Notes: a model not told the origin generated them from the letters alone. DNA of 18,560 bases from an uncultured Lactobacillus sp. (GCA_946482425.1 CAMLRO010000023.1:1-18560), one strand, 5' to 3'. Counted from the stretch's first letter, positions 7,431 through 14,534 are shown. Numbers and translations are program-made.

Positions 7431-9266
7431 ATGAAAATCAACGAAAAAACTAAGTGGAATGGTGTGTATGATGTAGTCGTTTTAGGTTTCGGTGGAGCCG
7501 GAGGCACGGCAGCTCGTTTTGCTGCAGAAAATGGTGCTCAAGTCTTATTAGTTGACGCTGCTCCTTATGGTCATGAGGGTGGTAACACCCGTTATTCAGC
7601 ACAGCATGTTGCTATGGCACATGATAGAAAGAAGATTGCTGAATATTATGAGCAGCTGGCAGCGCCATATAATTTTGATCAGAAAACAATGGCTGCTTAT
7701 CTTGATGGCTTTGTTAATATGCCGCAATATTTTAAAAAGTATTTTGGTATTGATCCTTTTATCTGGTCACGTGATAATCAACCGGGTGACCATTTAGCAA
7801 AGAAAAAGAATTTATGTGAGTATCCTGAATATCGCGGCTCTGAAACCTTTGATTTTGCCCTGGTTCATAATCAAGACTTTGATGCTGAATTATGGAAAGT
7901 AATTCGTGCTCAAGTCGTCAAAAATGCTGCCAACATTGATGTCTGGCTTAATTCTAAAGCAGAACATTTATTGCAGGACGAGACAACTGGTGAAATAGCT
8001 GGAGTAATTATTAATCGTAACAAGAAACAATATTATATTCATGCTCGCAAAGGAGTAATTGTTGCTACAGGTGGCTTTGAAAATAATAAGCAGATGCAGC
8101 AGGATTACCTGCACGTCACTAAATTAACCCCGCTGGGCACTCTCTATAATAAGGGTGACGGGATTAAAATGACTGCAGAAGTTGGAGCAAAAATGTGGCA
8201 CATGAGCAATTATGAGTCATTAGGCATCGTTCCCAGCTATGTAATTGCTGAAGGTGAAAATGAGCGTGGTCGGCAGGTTAGCGGTTGGCAAAATGTCAAA
8301 TCAGGTGCAATTTTTGCGGTGGCAGACGACGGCACCCGCTTTATGCGCGAAGACGCTAAATTCAGACATGGTCATATAGCTGAACACGGGGACTATTTAT
8401 TGCCTCACGCTTACGACAATGCATGGCTAGTCTTTGATAATCAGCAATATCAAAAGTTTGTCTTAGAACAAAAGCAAGGAAAGCTCAAGTACGGTAAGTT
8501 CTTTGACAAGGTTGTTAGTGCAGGTTCACTGACTGAATTAGCCCAAACGATGAATGTACCAGCCGCAAATCTGAAAAATACTGTTTTGCAATTTAACGAG
8601 TTTGCCACTAACGGCAAGGATTTGGAATTTGGTCGTGCACCTGAGTCAATGACTAGTTTCGATTTAAAAGATGACGTCCATGCAGTTAAATTGGCTCCCG
8701 CAGTGCTTAATACCCAAGGTGGACCAGAACATGATGAGTTTGCCCGTGTACTTGATGTCAACGATCAACCAATCAAACGCCTCTACACAGCTGGTGAGCT
8801 TGGCGGAATGTGCGTCAATCGTTACCAGGGCGGTGGCAACTTAGCTGAATGCTTGATTTTTGGCAAAATTGCTGGAGAAAATGCTGCCAAGTTAGAGCCA
8901 ATTGAGGATTCGATTAATTTAACGGAGAAATTACCGCGAATTAATGATCTTTTGGATGGAGAAAAGGACGATCAAATTGAGCTGGGACAAAATCAGTTTC
9001 TAGGATCTTCTGAAGCAGGTATTGGCGGCAGGATTTTGGTTCGTGTTACTTATTTTGATAATAAAATCAAAAAAATCGAAGTACTGGAAAATCATGAAAC
9101 GGAAGGAATTGGAGCTGTAGCCATTGACCGTATACCCCAGGAAATGGTAAGCAATAATTCTACGGATGTTGATGCAGTTTCAGGAGCTTCTACCACAACT
9201 AATGCTTTAAAGGAAGCCGTGAATGCGGCGATTAAGAAAGCACAAAATAGCTCTAAAGGAGAATAA
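7431..9266 (+). CDS. Fumarate reductase-like flavoprotein, FAD domain plus C-terminal FMN_bind domain (second of tandem pair)
   Basis: A 611-residue cytosolic paralogue of the preceding protein with the same domain order. The FAD-binding fold has GFGGAGGTAARFA near residues 19-31 and HEGGNTRY. The reductase domain contains DDGTRFMREDAKFRHG, GELGGMCVNRYQGGGN and FGKIAGENAA. The C-terminal FMN_bind domain contains DAVSGASTTTNALKEA (from D581). The catalytic-site pattern is the mirror image of its neighbour: R464 (NRYQGGGN) is kept, but the histidine of the substrate loop is Leu264 (NYESLGI) and the HTMGG-like stretch reads NTQGG. The two may therefore act on different substrates or form one complex. 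It lies 12 bases after the first flavoprotein and five bases before the transporter, so the three are clearly one operon. The substrate is unknown. Confidence 0.85.
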   Translation: MKINEKTKWNGVYDVVVLGFGGAGGTAARFAAENGAQVLLVDAAPYGHEGGNTRYSAQHVAMAHDRKKIAEYYEQLAAPYNFDQKTMAAYLDGFVNMPQYFKKYFGIDPFIWSRDNQPGDHLAKKKNLCEYPEYRGSETFDFALVHNQDFDAELWKVIRAQVVKNAANIDVWLNSKAEHLLQDETTGEIAGVIINRNKKQYYIHARKGVIVATGGFENNKQMQQDYLHVTKLTPLGTLYNKGDGIKMTAEVGAKMWHMSNYESLGIVPSYVIAEGENERGRQVSGWQNVKSGAIFAVADDGTRFMREDAKFRHGHIAEHGDYLLPHAYDNAWLVFDNQQYQKFVLEQKQGKLKYGKFFDKVVSAGSLTELAQTMNVPAANLKNTVLQFNEFATNGKDLEFGRAPESMTSFDLKDDVHAVKLAPAVLNTQGGPEHDEFARVLDVNDQPIKRLYTAGELGGMCVNRYQGGGNLAECLIFGKIAGENAAKLEPIEDSINLTEKLPRINDLLDGEKDDQIELGQNQFLGSSEAGIGGRILVRVTYFDNKIKKIEVLENHETEGIGAVAIDRIPQEMVSNNSTDVDAVSGASTTTNALKEAVNAAIKKAQNSSKGE

Positions 9267-9270
9267 AGAA

Positions 9271-10686
9271 ATGTTAGATAAAATACAATGGAAAAAGTGG
9301 GTTTTACCACTAGCTATTGGCATTGGCTTATGGCTGTTAACTCCATTAAAACCAGCGGCAATTAACGTTCAAGCTTGGCACCTATTCGCCATATTTATTG
9401 CAACTATAATTGCTTGTGTAACTAAACCATTACCAATGATGGCAACTACAATAATAGCGGTGGTGATTGCTACATTAACCGGTATTTTTAAGATGGAAGA
9501 AGTCACTGCCGGTTTTGGTAATTCCACGGCATGGATGGTCGCTATGTGTATGTTTATGGCGGCCGGCTTTATTAAATCAGGTCTTGGTAAAAGAATTGCC
9601 TACTTCTTTGTCAAAACTTTTGGCAAGAGAACTTTAGGTTTGGCTTATGCCTTATCGTTAGTGGAAACTGTTTTGGCAATCGGTATCCCAAGTAACAACG
9701 CTCGTGTTAACGGTATTATGTACCCAATTATTGATAACTTATCAAGAGAAATGGGTTCAGATCCTAAAAAGGGAACTGAGCGTGACATGGGTTCATTCCT
9801 TGTCTTTACAGAATACGAAGTTAACATCGTTACATCCACCATGTTTCTAACTGGTTTAGCCGGTAACATGGTGGCATTAGGAATAGCAAAGACCCAAAAC
9901 GTTACTATTTCCTGGATGCAATGGTTCGTAGCTGCAATCGTACCGGGCATAATTTCCTTAATATTAGTACCTTTTATTCTATATAAAATTTACCCGCCTA
10001 AGATCAAAGAAACACCTAATGCTCATGCTTGGGCAAACAAAAAATTACAAGAATTAGGCAAAATGACAGCTGCAGAAAAAATTATGGGTGTGGTTTTTGT
10101 CCTGTCAGTTGCATTATGGCTAATAGGTTCTAAGTTTGGCATTGACGCTACTTTAGTCAGCTTTATTGCAGTTGCATTACTATTGGTATTTGGCGTCATC
10201 AATGTTAAGGATATTTTAGGTCAAAGTTTTGCTTGGAACATCTTAACTTGGCTTTCAATTATCATGTTGATGTCTCAAAAATTAATGACTTTGGGCTTTT
10301 TCCCTTGGTTCTCAAAGACTTTAGGTAGTGCACTTCATGGTATGAATTGGGTTTTAGTACTGGTAATCTTATTCTTGGTTTACTTTTACCTCCATTATTT
10401 ATTCCCAAGTGTTTCTACACAAATTTCTGCTCTATATGCAGGATTTCTCTCAATTGCGATCGGTGCCGGAGTGCCACCTATGATGGCAGCGTTAATGCTA
10501 GCTTTAGACGGTTCTTTATACTTGTCAACTTCAAGCTATTCGGCAGGTCCTGCCGCTTTGCTTTCTTCAACAGGCTACGTTTCTAACAAAGATTGGTGGA
10601 AACTAAGCGCCATAATTGGTGTTGTACTTAACATTATCTGGTTAGGCGGCGGTCTGGTTTGGACTAAAGTTATCGGCATGTGGTAA
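9271..10686 (+). CDS. DASS-family (SLC13/CitT-like) organic anion transporter
   Basis: A 471-residue integral membrane protein with about 11-12 hydrophobic segments. It belongs to the divalent anion:Na+ symporter/antiporter family that includes CitT and TtdT-type dicarboxylate carriers. The first half carries IPSNNARVNGIMYPI, matching the SNT-type substrate/sodium hairpin of CitT-like members. The second-half equivalent reads YLSTSSYSAGPAALLSSTGY and lacks the usual SNT or THY spelling. The ATG at 9271 is chosen because AAAGGAG (9255-9261) precedes it. An upstream in-frame start would overlap the flavoprotein gene by 14 codons. Co-transcription with the two reductases suggests it imports their organic-acid substrate, perhaps exchanging it for the reduced product, as CitT exchanges citrate for succinate. 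A strong terminator follows. Confidence 0.85.
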   Translation: MLDKIQWKKWVLPLAIGIGLWLLTPLKPAAINVQAWHLFAIFIATIIACVTKPLPMMATTIIAVVIATLTGIFKMEEVTAGFGNSTAWMVAMCMFMAAGFIKSGLGKRIAYFFVKTFGKRTLGLAYALSLVETVLAIGIPSNNARVNGIMYPIIDNLSREMGSDPKKGTERDMGSFLVFTEYEVNIVTSTMFLTGLAGNMVALGIAKTQNVTISWMQWFVAAIVPGIISLILVPFILYKIYPPKIKETPNAHAWANKKLQELGKMTAAEKIMGVVFVLSVALWLIGSKFGIDATLVSFIAVALLLVFGVINVKDILGQSFAWNILTWLSIIMLMSQKLMTLGFFPWFSKTLGSALHGMNWVLVLVILFLVYFYLHYLFPSVSTQISALYAGFLSIAIGAGVPPMMAALMLALDGSLYLSTSSYSAGPAALLSSTGYVSNKDWWKLSAIIGVVLNIIWLGGGLVWTKVIGMW

Positions 10687-10688
10687 TC

Positions 10689-10721
10689 AAAAGGGCTTTG
10701 ATCTTGACTCAAGGCCTTTTT
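10689..10721 (+). terminator. Rho-independent terminator of the flavoprotein-transporter operon
   Basis: AAAAGGGCTTTGA (10689-10701) pairs with TCAAGGCCTTTTT (10709-10721) over 13 positions with two G-U pairs and a 7-base loop. It starts three bases after the transporter stop and ends in a T-run, closing the operon. Confidence 0.92.
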
Positions 10722-10751
10722 GTTATTCTCTAAATTTTTAGCGTTAGGTAG

Positions 10752-10780
10752 TTGTTAGTTGAGCGGCTCTAGTTTAATAT
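10752..10780 (+). promoter_or_regulatory. SigA-type promoter of the asparaginase-cutC unit
   Basis: The -35 box TTGTTA (10752-10757) and -10 box TAATAT (10775-10780) are spaced by 17 bases. It lies between the upstream terminator and the asparaginase start, giving a leader of about 25 bases with AAGGA (10800-10804). Confidence 0.65.
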
Positions 10781-10812
10781 TATTACTATATTTAAGAAAA
10801 AGGACGAACAGA

Positions 10813-11778
10813 ATGAAAAATTGGGCTGCAATATCTACTTGGAGTATGTCATATGATGGGCTGGTAAAGGCCGGTAATCTGCTTAAAAAAGGCGCAAATG
10901 CTGGTGATGCTGTTGAAAATTTGATTATGGAAGTAGAATCATATCCCTTATATAAATCTGTAGGTTATGGCGGTTTGCCGAATGAGAATGGTGTCGTCCA
11001 AATGGACGCGGCTTTTATGAATGGAGATACCTTGGCTCAAGGCTCAGTAGCAGCAATTGAAAATGTCAAACACGCTGTTTCAGTAGCTAGAAAGTTAAGT
11101 TTAAATAAGACTAACAGCTTTTTAGTAGGAGAAGGAGCTACGAAGTTTGCGATGAAAAATGGTTTTGAAATGACCAATATGCTGACAGAAAGAGCAAAGG
11201 CAATTTGGCAAGAAAAAGTCAAAGAGCAGGCTCAGCCTGGACTGCACCCTTATGATGGTCATGATACTGTTGGGGCAATAACACTTGATCAAAATAATTC
11301 AATGGCTGCAGCCACTTCAACTTCAGGTTTATTTATGAAAAAAGAGGGTCGCATTGGTGATTCGCCTTTGTCAGGGTCAGGTTTTTATGCAGATAGCAAT
11401 ATTGGTGCAGCTGCAGCCACTGGTTTAGGTGAAGATATAATGAAAGGGTGCCTTTCATATGAAATTGTGCGAAAAATGTCAGAAGGTATGTCTCCACAGC
11501 AAGCTTGTGATGCTGCGCTTTATCCTTTTTGCCATGATTTAAAACACCGCTATGGTCAGGTAGGAGAAATTTCTTTAATCGCCTTAAATAACAAAGGTGA
11601 ATGGGGAGTAGCAACCAATGTTGAATTTCCATTTTGCGTTGCCTGTAATGACCAGGATGCAAAGATTTTAATGGCTAATCCTGGTAAAAACAATAAAACC
11701 CAAATTGAGCCTATATCGCAAACATGGCTGGATAATTATCAAAAAGAAATCAATGCTCCAGTCGGTGAAAAATTTTAA
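10813..11778 (+). CDS. Glycosylasparaginase-like Ntn hydrolase (peptidase family T2)
   Basis: A 321-residue protein of the N-terminal-nucleophile hydrolase family that includes N4-(beta-N-acetylglucosaminyl)-L-asparaginase and isoaspartyl peptidase/asparaginase. The proenzyme cleaves itself before a threonine that becomes the N-terminal nucleophile. Here this is T152 in YDGHDTVGAI, and the HDT spelling is typical of the glycosylasparaginase branch. Substrate-site elements follow: GRIGDSPLSGSGFYAD and GAAAATGLGEDI. The N-terminal WAAISTWSMSYDGL and the GYGGLPNENGVVQMDAA segment also fit this branch. No signal peptide is seen, so it would act on imported glyco-asparagine or on a related amide. 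The ATG at 10813 has AAGGA eight bases upstream, and an in-frame TTG at 10759 without such a site is rejected. cutC follows after 14 bases. Confidence 0.85.
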   Translation: MKNWAAISTWSMSYDGLVKAGNLLKKGANAGDAVENLIMEVESYPLYKSVGYGGLPNENGVVQMDAAFMNGDTLAQGSVAAIENVKHAVSVARKLSLNKTNSFLVGEGATKFAMKNGFEMTNMLTERAKAIWQEKVKEQAQPGLHPYDGHDTVGAITLDQNNSMAAATSTSGLFMKKEGRIGDSPLSGSGFYADSNIGAAAATGLGEDIMKGCLSYEIVRKMSEGMSPQQACDAALYPFCHDLKHRYGQVGEISLIALNNKGEWGVATNVEFPFCVACNDQDAKILMANPGKNNKTQIEPISQTWLDNYQKEINAPVGEKF

Positions 11779-11792
11779 GAGATGGTTTTTTG

Positions 11793-12428
11793 ATGCTTAA
11801 AGAAGTATGTGTAGAGAATTTTACTAATATTCCGCATGTTATTGAAAATGGTGCTGACAGGATAGAATTGAACAACGACCTTTCATTAGGTGGAACTACA
11901 CCAACATTTGGTGTCATAAAAAGGTCAATAATTTATGCTAACAGGGTAAAAATTCCAGTAATTGTGATGATTAGACCTAGAGGCGGCAATTTTATTTATA
12001 ATGAAGATGAAATTGCGATTATGGCTGATGATATGGCTGTTGCTGCTAAATTAGGCGCTCGAGGAGTCGCTTTTGGCTGTTTAACTGATCAGAATCAGTT
12101 AAATCGAGCTCAAATGGAACAATTAATTGTTTTAGCTCATTCCTTAAATCTTACTGTGGTGATGCATATGGCTTTTGACCAAATATCTGAAACAAGACAA
12201 AGAGATGAACTAAACTGGCTAATTGAGCAAAAAGTAGCAAGGATTTTGACACATGGGGGAGATTTGAAATTTCCCATTGAAGCCACAATTACTCACCTTA
12301 AGCAGATCCTTGACTGGTCAAACGGAAAGATAGAAATTTTACCAGGTGGCGGTATTACGACTAAAAATAGGGATGAAATAGCTGAAGCATTGCATGTTAA
12401 TCAACTTCATGGGTCAAAAATTGTCTAG
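11793..12428 (+). CDS. cutC: CutC-family TIM-barrel protein
   Basis: A 211-residue CutC-like protein. Typical features are LKEVCVEN at the start, GADRIELNNDLSLGGTTP, VMIRPRGGNFIYNEDE, VVMHMAFDQI, RILTHGG and LPGGGIT, all in the order of the family's TIM barrel. It ends soon after LHGSKIV, a short form I believe is normal in lactobacilli, rather than the roughly 240-250 residue E. coli form. CutC was named for copper homeostasis, but that E. coli phenotype was later ascribed to the MicL small RNA lying in the gene, so the biochemical role is open. The ribosome binding site is weak (GAGATGG region), and TTG 11790 directly before the ATG is an alternative start. Tight linkage to the glycosylasparaginase suggests a sugar- or amino-acid-linked role rather than a copper role. 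Confidence 0.85.
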   Translation: MLKEVCVENFTNIPHVIENGADRIELNNDLSLGGTTPTFGVIKRSIIYANRVKIPVIVMIRPRGGNFIYNEDEIAIMADDMAVAAKLGARGVAFGCLTDQNQLNRAQMEQLIVLAHSLNLTVVMHMAFDQISETRQRDELNWLIEQKVARILTHGGDLKFPIEATITHLKQILDWSNGKIEILPGGGITTKNRDEIAEALHVNQLHGSKIV

Positions 12429-12483
12429 ATTGACCCTGAGAAATAATAAAGTTTAATAGAGTATACTAAAGCACTCTGACCTG

Positions 12484-12492
12484 TGGTATAAT
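12484..12492 (+). promoter_or_regulatory. Orphan extended -10 promoter downstream of cutC
   Basis: TGGTATAAT is a perfect -10 hexamer with a TGn extension, the same nine bases as at the dhaK promoter. The -35 position 17 bases upstream (TACTAA) is weak. No plus-strand ORF follows. The next plus-strand element is the terminator at 12568-12598. Confidence 0.6.
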
Positions 12493-12498
12493 TTTGGC

Positions 12499-12598
12499 GC
12501 ATTTAAATTGGTCTCCGATCTATTTGAGCTTGGTAAATAATATCAAGTCTAAGACAAAATTTATACGAAAAAAGGCGTTGAATTCAACGTCTTTTTTT
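12499..12598 (+). ncRNA. Candidate small RNA between cutC and the third flavoprotein gene
   Basis: About 100 bases lie between an extended -10 promoter and a strong intrinsic terminator with no start codon preceded by a ribosome binding site. The predicted transcript would contain a central hairpin, CTTGGTA (12529-12535) pairing with TATCAAG (12541-12547) around AATAA, and end in the GC-cored terminator stem. It does not match an RNA family I can name. The alternative is a leftover promoter next to a terminator that serves only the flanking genes. Confidence 0.4.
12568..12598. terminator. Bidirectional terminator between cutC/sRNA and the third flavoprotein gene
   Basis: AAAAAAGGCGTTG (12568-12580) pairs with CAACGTCTTTTTT (12585-12597) around AATT, a near-perfect palindrome with an A-run before and a T-run after. 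It can serve the plus-strand unit and the converging minus-strand flavoprotein gene. A second perfect hairpin, GTCTGGAAA (12599-12607) with TTTCCAGAC (12615-12623), lies beside it. Confidence 0.88.
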
Positions 12599-12640
12599 GT
12601 CTGGAAATACTTTTTTTCCAGACTTATTCTGTAGATATTT

Positions 12641-14455
12641 TTAAAGATTTTGGATATATTTCTCTGCGTTTTTAGCTGCTTGGCGTCCTGAATTGACGTT
12701 GTGTGCACAGGCTGAACCACCTAAAGTTATTGTGTAAACATCTCTATACTGCATGGTTGAATCCATACCGGAAGCATATAAACCAGGAATTTTTTCAAAA
12801 TCATTGTTTATGACTTCGAATTTTCTGTTAGAACCAATGCCTCCTAGACCAATCAAGTTGGAAGGATCTAATCGAGCAATATAATACGGGCCTTCTTTCA
12901 TCGAAATAAGCATATCTTGATCTTTATTAAACTCTAGGTCTTTACCATTGTCACAAAACGAATTATAATCATTCACTGTTTTTACTAATACATCTGAAGG
13001 AAGATTTACTTTTTCAGCTAATTCTGCTATTGAATTTGCTTTAAATAATGAATTACCTTCGTTTTCTTTTAGTGCTTTAGCTAAAATTTCATCGGCTTTT
13101 GCAACATTCTGGGTTAGTTTATCAAAAATTTCTTGTGTAAATATTTCATATGATACTTTGGTAGCTTTAATTGCCATTCTTTGATAAAGCAAATTATATT
13201 TTTTAACATTTTCATTTACAAAACGTCTACCATCTTGATTGACAAAAATTACCGGTCCTCCTGATGGCAAAGACATAAATCCGTTTATTGGATCTAGATA
13301 CAAATGAACTCCTTCATGTGGGAAAGCTTGAATATAGTTCATCATGAATTCTGGTGATTCTTTTAGCATGTCTTTTGCACCGACTGACATAGCCATTTGG
13401 TAACCATCACCAGTGTTGCTAGGCATTGAACAGTAATGAATATTCTTTGTTGACCAACCCTGTTGTTCCAAAAGATCAGGGTTATGACCAACACCTCCAG
13501 TAGCCAATAGGGTTGCCTTTGCATTGATTTTTATATATCCATTTGGTGTTTTGGCATATACTCCTTTAATAGACCCGTTTTTTTCAATAATGCTCGTAGC
13601 TGATGTTTCCAGCAGAAATTTTACATTAAGCTCATCAGCCTTCTTTTTCATATAAGGCACGTATCCAACAGATGCAAAACCACCTTTAAACCAATGAAAA
13701 GTAGGAAACATGCAAGTACCATGATAATCGTCAACCTTTGTCAACTGCACTCCCAGATTAACCAGCCAATCGATATTAGCAGCAGAATTATTGATTAAAT
13801 CAACCCAAAACGAACCATCAGCTCTATATTGTCCCAGTTCAGCTTCTTTGGCAATTATGTCTTCTTTTTCAGCGTGTATGCCCGCTGCTTGTTGCATTTT
13901 AGTATTAATTCCAAAAATACCTTCAACGCCGCCACCGTTTCCAGCTACAAAACCATTTTTGTCAATAACAATTGTATCCATTTTGAGTTGGCGAGCTTGA
14001 ACTGCAGCAGCTAATCCAGATATGCCGGCACCGACAATTAAAAAGTCCGTACTATATTCTTTAATAATATGATTTGGCTTTTTTCGCCAAAATGAATAGC
14101 TATTATCTAAACGCTTTTTTGTGTTTACCTCTAGTGGTACAACTTTTTGATCAGCTTCAGTTTTAAAATCTTGGGGATTTCCTCCAGCTTGCTCAATTAC
14201 CTTTTCGACTGCATCTAGTAAACCGTTAACTGAATGTGTCGCTCCTGAGATAGCATCAACTGATAAGCTCTGCTCATTTATAATTTCCTTAGGAATTTTT
14301 GTAAATACTGTTTCTTCCAAACTTCCTGGAATCATTGCTTTTTGAGTCATAATTTTACTAATTTTGTTATTACTTATTTCTACCTTTATTGGCATTTGCT
14401 CATTTTCATATTCATGAGCAACAACTTGATAAGTACCTGATGTTAGATTTTTCAC
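12641..14455 (-). CDS. FMN_bind plus FAD_binding_2 flavoprotein reductase (fumarate reductase-like, FMN domain first)
   Basis: A 604-residue cytosolic flavoprotein. The FMN_bind domain comes first (about residues 5-90), with VDAISGATHSVNG and T73 as the expected FMN attachment residue. The FAD_binding_2 domain follows (about 135-600), with FLIVGAGISGLAAA (GAGISG at 142-147), GNGGGVEGIFGIN, NQDGRRFVNEN and GLYASGMDS near the end. Positions that hold catalytic Arg and His in fumarate reductases look replaced: NENVKKYNLL, LIGLGGIG and YTITLGGSA. A non-dicarboxylate substrate is therefore likely. The start is GTG at 14453-14455, with AAAGGGG (complement of 14465-14471) nine bases away. It is transcribed divergently from a LysR gene, a layout that recalls the vinylphenol reductase locus of L. 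plantarum, though this is an analogy only. Confidence 0.85.
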   Translation of the reverse strand: MKNLTSGTYQVVAHEYENEQMPIKVEISNNKISKIMTQKAMIPGSLEETVFTKIPKEIINEQSLSVDAISGATHSVNGLLDAVEKVIEQAGGNPQDFKTEADQKVVPLEVNTKKRLDNSYSFWRKKPNHIIKEYSTDFLIVGAGISGLAAAVQARQLKMDTIVIDKNGFVAGNGGGVEGIFGINTKMQQAAGIHAEKEDIIAKEAELGQYRADGSFWVDLINNSAANIDWLVNLGVQLTKVDDYHGTCMFPTFHWFKGGFASVGYVPYMKKKADELNVKFLLETSATSIIEKNGSIKGVYAKTPNGYIKINAKATLLATGGVGHNPDLLEQQGWSTKNIHYCSMPSNTGDGYQMAMSVGAKDMLKESPEFMMNYIQAFPHEGVHLYLDPINGFMSLPSGGPVIFVNQDGRRFVNENVKKYNLLYQRMAIKATKVSYEIFTQEIFDKLTQNVAKADEILAKALKENEGNSLFKANSIAELAEKVNLPSDVLVKTVNDYNSFCDNGKDLEFNKDQDMLISMKEGPYYIARLDPSNLIGLGGIGSNRKFEVINNDFEKIPGLYASGMDSTMQYRDVYTITLGGSACAHNVNSGRQAAKNAEKYIQNL

Positions 14456-14505
14456 TTTAAATAACCCCTTTCAATAATCTATTTAAGCTAATATCTACAA
14501 AATTA

Positions 14506-14532
14506 AATATAACATTGTTCATTTGTTTACAA
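14506..14532 (-). promoter_or_regulatory. Promoter of the third flavoprotein gene
   Basis: On the minus strand TGTTATATT (complement of 14506-14514) is an extended -10 element. TTGTAA (complement of 14527-14532) lies 15 bases upstream as a short-spaced -35. The -35 is inside the palindrome at 14521-14534, as expected for regulation by the divergent LysR protein. Confidence 0.5.
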
Positions 14533-14534
14533 AT
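14521..14534. promoter_or_regulatory. Candidate LysR operator (T-N11-A palindrome)
   Basis: ATTTGTTTACAAAT has perfect 6-base arms around TT and contains the T-N11-A spacing of LysR-type sites. It lies in the 133-base divergent region and overlaps the -35 of the flavoprotein promoter. A second, wider repeat, ATAATC (14533-14538) and GATTAT (14551-14556), lies beside it towards the LysR gene and could be the autoregulatory half. Confidence 0.5.

Noticed and set aside
8450..8761. 103-codon minus-strand ORF inside the second flavoprotein gene
   Set aside because: It is antisense to a clearly coding, well-conserved domain, resembles no family I know and has no ribosome binding site that I can see. 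The same holds for the other opposite-strand ORFs inside dhaK, dhaL, the transporter and the asparaginase.
9223..9270. Upstream start for the transporter overlapping the second flavoprotein
   Set aside because: The ribosome binding site AAAGGAG at 9255-9261 fits the ATG at 9271, and the extension is lysine-rich and is not needed by the family.
12520..12720. 66-codon minus-strand ORF spanning the terminator region
   Set aside because: It runs through two hairpins and into the end of the third flavoprotein gene in another frame. There is no promoter, ribosome binding site or protein-like composition.
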